Positions 23,745 through 35,139 of a stretch of 64,000 nucleotides of DNA are shown one piece after another. The stretch covers positions 109,479,706-109,543,705 of the forward strand of contig NC_067283.1 of assembly GCF_020740795.1 (NCBI RefSeq), in the 5' to 3' direction. A program made the position numbers and the translations under genes. Within the stretch, counting starts at the first letter, position 1. Each line of letters begins with the position of its first letter. This DNA is from Apus apus (Eukaryota; Chordata; Aves; Apodiformes; Apodidae). A model generated the notes under the pieces. That model was not told where the DNA came from. It saw only the letters and a program-made list of their open reading frames with translations, and made no database searches.

Positions 23745-26700
23745 CACAGCGAGTTGCAAAGGGCTTTCCTTGCCTGTCTCTGGATCCTTCTTGTGTCAGG
23801 AAAGCAGGATTTGGTACATCTCTGTAAATAAGCAGAATTTTCTCGAATACACCATCTCTATCACTATTTTCCCCTTCTATCAGGAATAATGTAGAATTTT
23901 GTCTACCTGCTCACATCAAAAGGAGTCACAAAGCTGCCCACCTTCATGGTGAGATGCAGTACAGTAAAAAGGAACCATGATAACGGGTCTGTGTTTTCTA
24001 GCAGAGAACCTAAATTAAAAACTACAGGCTCAAGAGAATCTTCTACCTCATGTCTTACAAGTTCCAAGAGTTAATTACAAGTTTGGTTCTCAGAAGATTT
24101 ATCCAGATTTAGACACACTTTTTTTCATAGTTGTGGTAGCAATAGAACAGTATGTGCTAGAGTGGGAAAAAGTGCCAGAAACATAGAAAGTTAACTAGAA
24201 TGACAGTGAATATTCTTTACTGATAGGGAGAGAGAGATTTGTGATGGGGTAAATATTATGATCAATAATCAGACAAACTTCAAACTGAGTGGCTAAGAGG
24301 CAAATTGAGTAGGTGGAGCAGCACCTGATGTGGATTGTTTCCTTTCTTGCTCAATTGTTGAGTTTGCTTTTTGTGTTAAAGTTTTGGATGATACCTACAT
24401 AGTCTGAAAAAGACATCCCTGATTTCACACCTAATTATTCCTTTATTTTGCAAGCAGTTTAGAGAGAGCAAGATCTGATCCACAACAGAGGATCCTTTGA
24501 GTTGTAGTGCTTACCATGCTAACTCAAGCCCTAACCACTTCATTCTTTGTAATTTGATTATTTGGTCATGCCCTGGAATGCAAAGTATTACTCTGATGTG
24601 TTTGTATAAACCTAGCCCCTTCAAACACAGTAAGAAGCTGAATGATGTATGTTAATGACATGCTCTCAGTAATTTTTATAATGCAAGATCTCAGCCCAGA
24701 TTTAATGTTTAATATCCCTGGGATTCACACTGAAATTATTACACATATTATGTATTCCATTCCTTGGACTTAGAATTAATTTCAAAACAGAGCAAAAGTG
24801 CATCCTATTTGTTTTCTTGAAGGAGTGTGCGTCAGTAACAGTCTATTTATTCTAGAGTTTCTGAAGTTAGAAATACCTTTTCCCTTTTCTATCTTTGGTC
24901 TATCCTGACGAATTGTGCAGAACATTTCATTTTTGTGTCTTGTCTCAGCTATGTCGTTTCCTCGTTCACTTGAAAAATATTTATTCTAGCAAAGTTTATC
25001 TCCTTAAATAAAGGACACAGGTTGTTACAAACTAGTCTCACAGACTTTGACATAAGGCTCACTGCCAAAAACAAACAGAAGAAAATAGCTGCTTCTTTAG
25101 ATCCCCTTTATGGAAGACTGCATAGGAGAATTCATAATCTCCATTTCTTTGATGGATTGTTCAATCTTTGCATTGGTGATGTTTCTAATACGGGGGCTTA
25201 GCCTCTGGACTGACTCCAAACAGGATGGAACAAAGCAACTAAACCTGTGTTAGGTTGTGATCTGAGTACTCTGAGGCAATAAATCTTTAATTTGCAAGAT
25301 TGGCAACTGTCTCAAAATTAAAATTAAAGGAACATTTAGCATTAGTTATGTTCTTGGTGTTGTCAGGAATTGCTTTCCTAGACATTTTTTGAAGGGCTGG
25401 GTCTTATTTCCAAGCCAACTTCCAAGATATCCAGTAAACCCACCAAGCCACCCTTTAGTTCCCCTCCTTCTGAAAAATCAAGTCCAAAAGGCAGCAGGAA
25501 GATTTAAAGAGGAAAGGGAGCTGAAGCCCCCATTTATTATAGTCCCACCTGATGGGACGCTTTGTTCTAGCTGGGCTTCCATCCATCCTGTTGTCCCTGA
25601 GCAGGTCTTTGAGTTTAACCAGTGCAGAAAGAAAACGCCAGTGTGAACTAGTCTGCTTAGTAAAAGGGATTTTCCCTTCAGGAATGAGGACAGGATGGTG
25701 TTGATGCTATTTGGGTGTGTGAACGATCCCCCACTGTGGCCGGGGAAGGATTTCAGGATTGCCTACACACTTGCTTAAGCCTCAGGTGTGAATGGTTGCC
25801 TGGCCACACGTTCCTCCTAGGCTGGAGCCACAGAGGGTTTCCCACCTCATTTCTCCTTCAGGCATGCTAAGCCCAAAGCTGTGTGGTTCCCAGCTTTCTC
25901 CTTTCTGCATGATGTATCCCCATGTGCCAGTGGGCATCACACAACTGGGACACTGAGATGGTCCCACCTATTTCACAGCAAGTGCTGACAGGCTCCTCAA
26001 AACAGCTTCTCCTCCCCACCTCCAATGAATGCTCCAGTAGGTACTCCCTTAACAGCTCCAGCATCGCAGCAGGCAGAGCGAGCGCGGGGAAATAACGCCT
26101 CCTCTCATCTAATGACTCTGTGAAGTTTTCATATTAAGTAAGGCAGGAACTGAAACATCCCAACTGAGTGCCCAATTCTCCCTGCCATGCCTCTGTACTT
26201 GCTCTCCCTGGCTACTTAATTCTCTCTTACAAAACAGAGCAGCTTCACTGGAGAGAAATCGAGAACAATCCCCTGCAGCCCCTGGCCCGTTAGTTATGGT
26301 ATTCCCCCATGAGATGTAAGCCTGAAGCTTTTTCCAGTAGAGACGTTAACCAAGGTCTTCTACAGTCCGACTGAAAGATACAGCCACTGAAATGCTTCTC
26401 CTTACCATAAAATGAAGCACATCTCCAAAGGACTGTGTTCCTGCCAATGTGCCTTTCCATGTGCAATTACCTTCTCCCCCCCTCCTCTGCTTTGGGATAG
26501 GGAAGAGGTGGGAATTTGGCCCTGAATGAAAGATTATTAGCTTCTCCCTCAGCAAGGGAAAAGACAGGGACATACAATAAGAATATTAATTTTAATGAGA
26601 AACTCAGACTGGCAAGAGAACTTTATTGGCAGAAGTGAAATTAGCTTTTCTACATAAACAGTTAGTGGTGTCAAGGGAGTAGTCATTCATTGCCCAGAAG

Positions 26701-26948
26701 GAAAAAAAAAAACAAAACAAAACACAAGAGTCTTCAAGGGTCCTTACTCTCAAGAATGCTCTTCACTGTTTAATGCAGAGAGGATTTGCTTTGTACTTCA
26801 GCAAAAATCAAGTGTGAAAGATATCATCCCTTTCCAGCATTTTGAAGCAGTAAATATCCAAAAGGAAGCAAGTACTTCAGGCTTCTCTCTCGACCCTTCC
26901 CCTTCTTCCACAGAGACATGTGCTCACATGCTCTACATATTTAATTTA

Positions 26949-26970
26949 AAAATAAATAAATAAATACATA
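26949..26970. repeat. (AAAT)n microsatellite
   Basis: Four to five AAAT units with one AAAC/ACAT-type interruption, followed by an A run. Confidence 0.8.
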
Positions 26971-27072
26971 AAAAATTAAGCTGTTTCCCAAATTAGAAGG
27001 AGCATTAAATGTAAAAATCTTCATGACAATAATCCTACCCAGACCCATTTCTGGTTTGGTCCATCCTTGCAT

Positions 27073-27106
27073 GAGTCACCTTCTCTGGTGACTCACCTTC
27101 TCTGGT
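27073..27106. repeat. 17-bp tandem duplication
   Basis: Two adjacent copies of a 17-base unit (gagtcaccttctctggt and gactcaccttctctggt) differ at one base. It is likely a small local duplication, with no family known. Confidence 0.85.
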
Positions 27107-27627
27107 CCTGCTTTTCCTCATTCCCCCTCCCTCTTGCCACTGTGAGCTCAGAGAATAAGCTGATAAGGATGGACTATCCTTTCTTCCTGTTTCCCCCTTT
27201 CCCATTCCCCTGAGCTAGGCCAGGAGGTGCCACCAGGTGATCAAGGTCCCCTATTAGGTGACAGATCCTGCAGGACTGGTCACTGAGAGTCCAGAACCAA
27301 AGGCAGTTTCTTGCCAATTCCACCACGTGTTAGGATAGCATCCATACTCCTAGGACAAAAGTCAGCTGAGCAGCTTACTTAGTAGTTTTCCTCTGTGTGG
27401 TTTTGATGGTAGAATGGGATGTAACCCACAATGTAAGAAACCATGGAAGAATTACAGATTATACAGATTCCCAGAAGGAAGGTTTTCTCTTACTCCCACC
27501 CGATATTGTAAAGAAAAATACAATTTCTTGGAGAACGAGAATGTAGTCAGCCTGCCACAGAGGTTGTTCTGTAGTGGAAGTGATCCAATTTTACACTTGA
27601 GAGTAGGACCAAAACCAAAATACTCAC

Positions 27628-27776
27628 TGAGGCTTATTTCTTCACAGAAATCACCCACTCCAAAATCAGCAATGGAGGCATCAAAATAGTCACTGTCACC
27701 TTGCCACATGGCTCCTTCGCCTGTGCCAGAGGCTAGCAAAGCCAGGTTGGTAAGGGCATACAAGGTGAAGCTACTG
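27628..27776 (-). other. Best candidate internal exon of the window (minus strand)
   Basis: On the minus strand, a pyrimidine-rich tract ending in 'cctctcaccag' is followed by 149 bases open in one frame. A near-perfect donor 'CTCA|gtgagtatt' follows. A second possible acceptor (tctggcacag, exon start 27720) would give a 93-bp exon of exactly 31 codons. The 49-residue peptide starts SSFTLYALTNLALLASG and continues with an acidic, aromatic stretch GDSDYFDASIADFGVGDF, then CEEISL. I do not recognise the family. No neighbouring exon could be paired with it, so it may be a real exon of an unidentified gene, a pseudo-exon or chance. Confidence 0.33.
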
Positions 27777-29092
27777 CTGGTGAGAGGCAAATGGAAAAGA
27801 AGGCAAAATAGTCCCTCCTAGACCTTGTAGCTGTTGCCAGGCTCCTCTGGACTCCAAGTACTAGCAAGAAAAATAAGCCCCACTGCTGAGGGGTTTGCCT
27901 TCCTCTATCCAAACCCCTCGCTCCAGTTTCTCCCTTTAGAGCCAGAGCAGCCTGGCAGGCACGTCTGGGGGGTGTGAATCTGCCTCTGCGACACCGATGT
28001 ACATGGAGAGACACTCATTTACACCAACTAAATAACAGCTGTGATGCAACTATTGACTGATCAGAACACACTTTGTCAAAGAAAGATGATTGCTTGTGCT
28101 TAAACATTCCCTTTGCTTTTTTTCTGAAGACAAAGAGCAAATCCCATTTATGCCCCATTGCCATGTCCTGGTAATTCTGAACACACTCTATTTACGTATA
28201 ACTTCTCTCATCCTTTTGCTTATCGTGAATTCAGGATAAAAATCTGTCTCAGAATATATATTCTGCTGTAATTAAACAAATACAGTCAAGGTTCAGAGCC
28301 ATCTGTATTTCATGCCATACTTTGTAATGTCTCAATATCACAAACTCCAAGGAGTAACACTATACATTAATGGGAACATGTGTCATATCTACTTGCTCTT
28401 TATGACTTACAGACTATCTGTATTATCCCCATGTCTCCAAATCTCTGAAAACAAGTGTAAATAGTAATTCTTATTAACTGCAGAGACACCTGCACTGATA
28501 CGGACAAATCTGGTCAACAGCAGGTTCCCCTGCTGTTTTACTAAGCCAGCAACATGCTCCTGTCTCTGGCAGATGCTCCTGTTTTGTATTACTTCTAAGC
28601 AGATACCAACTTTATGCACTTTTTGAAATTCCTTTCAGGAACCAGTGTCCTTCTGGCTACCAAGGGCCTTTTGCTGGAACAAAGCAATGAAGAGATCAGG
28701 GAGGTACCAGGAGACTGAATTTTGGTCCTGAAAATTACTGGCAGCTTTTGTAATCTTCCCATATCCCTTCTGCTAGGGATTAGCAGCAGCAAGAAGGATA
28801 GGTTTACTGGGGAAGTCTTATAAAATAAACAAACATTACCAGTCTAAGCCTCCACCCATTAAATACCAGTTAAATTACCAGTTTAAGCACCTAGGATTAC
28901 TAAATACCTTTCCTGGGCACACTAATAGGTAATACTTCTCTTCTTCAAAGCTCTGAGTATTTGTATGAAGCAGGAACAGTCTTAGGGGAAAAAAGTAACA
29001 TAGCATCAGCCTGGGAAAACACAGCAATAAACAAACCCAAATGAATGATAATTAGAATACTCTCCACAGTGTTTTTTGACTATTCCTGCAGC
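27777..29092. other. Spacer, moderately GC-rich at first, no gene recognised
   Basis: Positions 27777-28010 have several CpGs and a 93-codon open stretch on the minus strand without a family match. The rest is AT-rich. If 27628-27776 is a true exon, this would be upstream intron. Confidence 0.5.
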
Positions 29093-29150
29093 CCGTGGAA
29101 ACACAGGGCTGAAGGGACCCCTTGGGTCATCTAGTACAAAGTTGGGTGAT
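29093..29150 (-). mobile_element. CR1 LINE tail relic, copy G
   Basis: The plus strand reads 'gtggaaacacagggctgaag', 'ggaccccttgggtcatctag' and 'tacaaa'. This matches the general pattern of an old CR1 3' end on the minus strand (acagggttggaagggacc, then ggtcatctagtccaa). It is short and diverged, so the call is moderate. Confidence 0.5.
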
Positions 29151-30507
29151 GGCAAGGAACAATTTTACCTAATTCGTTTCTTAAAATGAGGAAGCACCAT
29201 TGTAAATACTTTCCGGTGACTTGGCCCAATTTTTTTTTTCTACCAGACATCTGTCTCCAAACTGTACTGCTGGTTGTTTGTCCCATGTGAGCCCTGGTCT
29301 CCCTTGCAGAGGCAGGGTGCTGATAGGCAGGCATCAGAGGTAGTGCAGCTCTCCACAAGGCACTGCTCCTTCTGAACTGCACCTTCTGACTTAGCACTGT
29401 GTCCTCACATCCTTCCTGGGACCCTAGACATTTTCAAAGTCTTGTTTTTATTAGAAGAGGGACATATATGAGGGGCCAGCATCTTATAAGGGCAAGTCAT
29501 GAAAAATTTACTGGCTTCCAATGCAATGGATCATTTTCCTTCTTGTTGCACTCCATGCAGGAACAGGCAGCTGGGTTAACCAGCATTTTTAAACCTTTTG
29601 TTCCCAGAGCTGCTGGAAGGGACAGTCAAGAGCTGCACACCATGCACTGAAATACCTGAGCAGCTCCATTCACGCAGGCACAGCTCTGCATGTGTGGCCC
29701 AGCTGGGGGCCACAGGCCCTTTGGCACAGGTTCCCACTGCTGGGGGTTTCTGCCTCAAAACCACGGTGATTAAATCACAGCATGGTATTTCCAAGTAAAT
29801 GCAGTGGATTAAGGGGAAGGATAGCTTGTGGAACTATATTCAGCTTTCCTTTGTTCAGAAGCAAGAATAGATCCAGTAGAGATATATAGACTAGATACCT
29901 CTGTATCTTAAATAGAAATACAGACATCTGATGTACTAAGCCAGAGTCTACAAGAGACATGCCAGGATAACAAATTAAGAGTGCACATTAAAATGAATAC
30001 AAGCAGTGAAATGAAAAGGCAGAGTTTTTAGAATTGTTAATTGTGTGGTAATTGGAAGTCAAAGCAAGGTCTATTTTAAAACCCAGGTTGTCTATTAGGA
30101 GCCCACAGACCAACAGCGTGTCAACAAAAATTAGAAAAGGAGGCCAGATTTTAATTGTAAATGGGATACTAATCATCAGCAGCTGAGTTTCCCAAGTGTC
30201 AGTCAGAGATGGTTCCTTGACATTTTACATTTCACTCTTTGCTTTAGCAAAAGCTCATCAATGGCCTACATATGGGAAGTTTCTTAATAGCTGGTAACTA
30301 CTACCTATTTAACTAGATAGCAGAAATATCCATTTGGATAAATGCCCCCACCTGTAAGCATCTACATCCTTATTCTGTAACTACGGATGTGAATACATCC
30401 ATTAATGTCTACAGCAAATGGTTGTACAGCGGCAGAAGAGTCAGCACTGCATGTGACTATTGCTGTTGATTTTTCCTACACCCCAGCTTTGCTGAACACA
30501 GAGTACT
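29151..30507. other. Spacer, no gene recognised
   Basis: Unique sequence. Overlapping short open stretches on both strands around 29400-29800 are shadows of a locally GC-richer patch. No repeat signature seen. Confidence 0.55.
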
Positions 30508-30965
30508 GTCATTGGAGCGAGTCCAGAAAAGGGCAACAAAGCTGGTGAAGGGTCTGGAAAACACAGGTTATCAGGAGCATCTGAGGGAACTGGGGTTGTT
30601 TAGCCTAGAGAAAAGGAGACTGAGGGGAGACTTTATCACTTTCTACAACTACGTGAAAGGAGGTTGTAAAGAGATGGGAGTTGGTCTCTTTTCCCAAATA
30701 ACAAATGATAGAAAAAAAAGGAAATGGCCTCAAGTTGCTCCAGGGGAGGTTTAGATTGGATATTAGAAGAAACTTCTTCACTGAAAGGGTTATCAAACAC
30801 TGGAACAGGCTGCCCAGGGCGGTGGTTGAATCACCTGAAGCTGTTCAAAATACATGTAGATGTGCTGCTTAAGGACATGGTTTAGCACCCTGGCCCTGTA
30901 GAGTTAAGTTAATGGTTGGACTCAATGATCTTAAAGGTCCTTTCCAATCAAAATGATTCTATGAC
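30508..30965 (+). mobile_element. CR1 LINE retrotransposon, copy H (5' truncated)
   Basis: Similarity to CR1 begins at 'attggagcgagtccagaaaa' near 30511. It passes through the ORF2 C-terminus and the 3' UTR ('ggctgcccagggcggtgg', 'atgtagatgtgctgcttaag'). It ends at 'aaaatgattctatga' near 30965. Its variants (AGGAGACTGAGGGGAGAC, AACTACGTGAAAGG) place it with copy A rather than with B and D. Confidence 0.95.
30512..30754 (+). pseudogene. CR1 ORF2 C-terminal fragment (copy H)
   Basis: An 80-codon open stretch shows [57 protein letters not shown]. It ends at a stop right after VAPGEV, where an A-rich slip ('agaaaaaaaaggaaatgg') has moved the frame. The following 'tattagaagaaacttcttcac' encodes the usual RRNFFTERV block only in another frame. 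Non-functional. Confidence 0.85.
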
Positions 30966-33900
30966 CGGGCACATAGGGCATCCATCCTCTCAGGCACTCT
31001 GAGCACCATCATCTTGCATTTCAAATGCAGTACAGATAATAATAGCCACTAACAGGGCAAAGTTTCACCAGAATGTACAGCTCCTAAAGGCTCCAAGCCA
31101 GAATAATGTGTTTCTGCTAAGGACTTTGCCTCAAAATATTTAAATATCTTTTATTCTAAGATGACCTTAATGGTTATCTCTTGTACAGCCTGGGCTAAGC
31201 ACTCAGGAAAGGTTTATCAGGAGTCATTCAGTCATTTAATTTCCAATTGGTTGTATAGAGCCATCTGGCTATGTGTGTACCATTATCCTATACCCATCAC
31301 CATGGTATCTAAGTGCCCTCTTCATGTCCCTGTTTATATACATTATTCATGAACCTTTGTGTAAACAGGGTTTTGTTCCATGTGAAGGTTTGGATAACAA
31401 CTGCTCTTCATACAAATGGCCACATTCATATGTTAACACGAGTCTCTGTGCACAAAATATTCATTACAAGGCCTATCTGCTATGTATCATTCATTATTCT
31501 TCCATTTCAAATGTTTCCCTGTACCCAGTCAAGAGACTTCAGTGACCCCTCATTGCTCAGCACCAACAGTGAATAGTAGAAGTGAACAACTTGCAAAGAC
31601 CACCCCCCAAGTCACAAACACACTCTTATAGTAACATCTAACACAGGTAAGCCCTGGTCCTTCATAGTGGTTTCAAAGTACCATCCTAGTGCAAGCACAG
31701 CGGAAATCTGGATTGTCTCACCAACAGGCAGAACACAGAGAAAAGTCATGTTCCCAAGCAGTGGATTCAAAATACCAGAGTGAACCAATTTGCCTAATTT
31801 TACTTTTATTCAGGGCTTTTTGTCTGCCTACAACTGTTCCAGTTTGCCATGCCTCATCCATCTTCATCCAGGGAAGCATGAAGAAGTGGATGTGCATTCA
31901 AAGAATGAGGTACCATTTGAAAGGACTGAAGCCAAGGCTTCAGTGGGGCACCAAAATTGAGGATTGTATCTGCACTAGTGCAGACCACTCTGCATCTCCA
32001 AAATCAAATTAATAGGATCTGCTCTGCCATCAGAACATTTGTACATAAAGCATCTGTTTAGGAATGCAAATATTGTCTTTAAAACTCTTGATTTTTGGCT
32101 CCCATTTTGAAATCTTGTTCTAAGTAAAGTCCTAGAAATCTACTACAAGGTCAAGGCATAAAATCTATCAAGTAAATAGTACAAACTCCTGAACACTGAG
32201 AAATGCAGGAGTGCCAATAGAAGAGTAGAAATAAAGAACATTTAAGTAGCTCACATGAACAGTTAAAATACGTATGACAGCATCCTCTTCAACAGCAACA
32301 CGCCTCAGTCCATGTTAGTGTAAACAATTAGGTGCAAAGAAAGTTTGCAGTCACATTTGTCACAAGTGCAATAGGAGCCTGAGTCACACAGGGAATGTGA
32401 TGCATCTAAATACAGGACAAAACTGTTTATCATTGTGAGTAGCCTGCATAAAATCAGATCAGAGAGCAGAAAAAACTAAATGCAGTAAGAGACTGGAAAA
32501 TTGGTTTGGGCACCTTTCTTTATAGTATATAAACCTACTGCCACCTGTTTGTTTAGTAGCAAGCAGAATCCATGAATTAGTTTAAAAGGTGACTTTCAAA
32601 AAATATTTAGCAGGAGGAGATATCTTGGAGAGAAAGCTTAAATCTTCCAGAGTTATTATCTTTCCTGTGTGAGGATGTTGCATGGCCTCCACAGTCATTC
32701 AAAGTGGCAAACATTTCCCAGAATGCTCAGGGAGAGCTGACACACTGAACTAATCTTTAATTTATTGATGTACTACTTCACTGAGAGATGTAGTATATCA
32801 ATAAATGGCTTTAGTTAAGAAGCGAAGGTCTAAGAGGCAGTGGTTGGAGCTTGCAAAATTACATCAAAGCTTACAGAAAACAAAATCAAGAGCTTGTGGG
32901 AGAAAATTGATGTTTAGGAAGGACAGAAAGAACAAACAAACATCATAGACTTTTAAGTAGGAGTTTCGTAGAAGACAACGTTGTTGGCCATCTTAAACAC
33001 TTACACATTCTGCAGGTTTCTACATCCTTCTCAGTTGTCCAACAGCTTATAAAAAGATTATTATTAAATAAATAACAGCAGTCACCAGTAACAAAAAACA
33101 ATTTTCTAGGATGAAGCAGGAAATCACTGTCCTACTTAGGGCAATGTGGTCTGCTAACTGGTAGCTTTTTTGAGATTATATACCCCAAATCACTTAACCT
33201 GCTACCGTAGCTCCAGTGCTTAGAAGCTTTTTTGGCTTAATGATAAACTCAGCAGACAGGGAAAGGAGTAAAAGCAACTGTGAGTTCAGTCAACATGGGA
33301 AAAAGTATTTGTGGCATTTTTTTTTAAATCTTACCTCTTTTTTTTGTTAAAAACAATTGAAAATATGAGGCAAGTAGTATATCCACAACAGCTGCTGAAA
33401 TGGAGTACCCACTTGCAGATAGTATCTCTGTGTACATCTGCTGTCTTCTCATCTTCTGCACATGTAAGTATTAATGGTGCCTCCTGGTGCCTAGCCTGTG
33501 GAGGAGGTGCATTGCCCCATGCCCCATTTCCAATCCTGTCCTATTGGTCAGTGTTACCTGGCTCAGCAATCCAAGGCTGGTTCCCTCAGCTCACTCACAC
33601 CTTTCTCTGTGTTACCTCAAAGGACACACAGGGCTGAAGAAGCCAGGTGGCACTGGATAGCTGGAGGACCCAGTGCCACGGCAGATCCCTCACACAACAC
33701 ACTGAAGGTGAACGGGTGAATCATATAGAAGGATAAAGTCTGTGACTCAGAGAAAAAGATGCCCCTCATCTAGATTTCTATAGTATAGCTCCTTAAATCT
33801 GCATCAGTAGGTGACATGCTGCTGCTATTGGCAATGCATGGAAAGCTGCTGTAGATAAAAGGAGAAGCTGTTGTAATTGAAGAGGTGGACTAGAACACTT

Positions 33901-34424
33901 GAGGCAGGTCTTACTCCTTGCTCTTGGGTAAAAATATTCAGAAATGTGTAAATGCTCTCCCCCCACGAGAAAATGCCACTTCCACAACCTTGACACATTC
34001 CTGCAGAACACAACATTTTTGTCAACTTTCGCCGGTGGGATTGGGCAAGTTTTACAAAAGCATTGGTTTTTTTTGTCACCCCATCTCCCTGCCAGTCTTC
34101 CTCTGCACCACCCTGAAGCTCTCAGGAGCCCCAGACAAACAGGGATCTGTGATGCCAAATGCACAGAGCTGTAAGCAGGCAAAAAAAGGAGCCTGGTCCT
34201 ATGCCCTAATAACTGTGGCATTCCTGGAGAATATGCCTGACAGCAAGCTCCAGCCCTGGTGTTCTGCTGCTTTTAGGAAGCCTTGGAGCACTGGGTCCCA
34301 CCCCACAAATTAACTTCACTGGGCCACATGACCAGTCCACATCCCCATGCCAGGTATGTCCATGCTTTCCACGACCCCTGGTTCTGTGTGGGACATGCTT
34401 CACAGTTTCATGCATAAGCTGGAT
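30966..34424. other. Spacer with an AT-rich hairpin, no gene recognised
   Basis: Mostly unique sequence. A strong stem-loop at 32748-32816 is listed separately. The patch 33790-34320 is richer in G+C and has overlapping open stretches of 124-142 codons on both strands. None shows a family signature, and the overlap itself argues for composition rather than coding. Confidence 0.5.
32748..32816. other. Stem-loop with 16-bp stem plus 6-bp outer stem
   Basis: The left arm 32761-32776 (tttattgatgtactac) pairs with the right arm 32790-32805 (gtagtatatcaataaa) along all 16 positions, with one G-U wobble. The loop is 13 bases. Outside a small internal loop, 'aactaa' (32748-32753) pairs with 'ttagtt' (32811-32816). 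The size and shape would suit a microRNA precursor or a short palindromic transposon remnant. No flanking target duplication is obvious. Function is unproven. Confidence 0.6.
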
Positions 34425-35139
34425 CCATGGGGGAAGAATGGCTAGAGAGCAGTCCTGAGGAGAAGGACTTGGAGGTGGTAGTAGATGAGAAGTCCGACAT
34501 GAGCTGCCAGTGTGCGTTGGAGCCCAGAGGGCCAACCATGTCCTGGGCTGCATCCAAAGAAGTGTGGCCAGCAGGGCCACGGAGGGGATTCTGCCCCTCT
34601 ACTCTGCTCTGGTGAGACCTCACCTGGACTACTGTGTACAGTTCTGGAGCCCTCAGCACAAGAAAGATATAGACCTGTTGGAGAGGGTCCAGAGAAGGGC
34701 CACCAAGATGATCAAAGACCTGGAGCACCTCTGCTATGAAGACAGGCTGAAAGAGTTGGGGCTGTTCAGCCTGGAGAAGAGAAGGCTCCAGGGAGACCTT
34801 GTAGTGGCCTTCCAGTCTCTGAAGGGGGCCTAGAAGAAAGCTGAGGTGGGGCTTTTCATCAGTGAAGATAGTGATAGGACAAGGGGTAATGGTTTCAAAC
34901 TGAGAGAGAGGAGATTCAGGTTAGATATTAGGAAGAAATTCTTCACTATAAGGGTGATGAGGAACTGAAATGAGTTGCCCAGGGAGGCTGTTGATGTCCC
35001 ATCCCTGGAGGTTTTTAAGGCCAGCTTGGACTAGGTTTTGTGCAACCTGGTCTAGTGGTAGGGTTCTCTGCTCATGGCAGGGTGGTTGGAACTCAATGAT
35101 CTTTAAGGTCCCTTCCAACCTTAATGATTCTATGATTCT
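34425..35139 (+). mobile_element. CR1 LINE retrotransposon, copy I (5' truncated, different subfamily)
   Basis: The copy starts near 'gggggaagaatggctagag'. It continues through the ORF2 C-terminus and 3' UTR and ends in two exact tandem octamers 'atgattct' (35124-35139). Sequence such as CTCCAGGGAGACCTTGTAGTGG and 'gtggttggaactcaatgatc' sets it apart from the A/B/D/H group, so it belongs to another subfamily. Confidence 0.95.
34510..34833 (+). pseudogene. CR1 ORF2 C-terminal fragment (copy I)
   Basis: The open stretch encodes [40 protein letters not shown] and [19 protein letters not shown]. It ends in TAG at 34831-34833, directly after FQSLKGA, where a tyrosine codon would be expected. An upstream frameshift near 34520-34540 separates it from the [20 protein letters not shown] block read in the other frame. 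A later TGA/TAG pair also interrupts the [15 protein letters not shown] region. Clearly dead. Confidence 0.88.

Larger units (their letters stand above)
23369..27627. other. Spacer, no gene recognised
   Basis: This holds simple-sequence tracts at 23725-23744 and 26949-26970 and a 17-bp tandem duplication at 27073-27106, all listed separately. An A-rich run lies at 26702-26724. Open stretches are short and anonymous. The part near 24640-24770 has the look of slowly evolving AT-rich DNA, which cannot be tested from one sequence. Confidence 0.55.

Noticed and set aside
33793..34580. Overlapping 142-, 131- and 124-codon frames on both strands
   Set aside because: Overlap on opposite strands in a GC-richer patch points to composition. 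Part is antisense to CR1 copy I.
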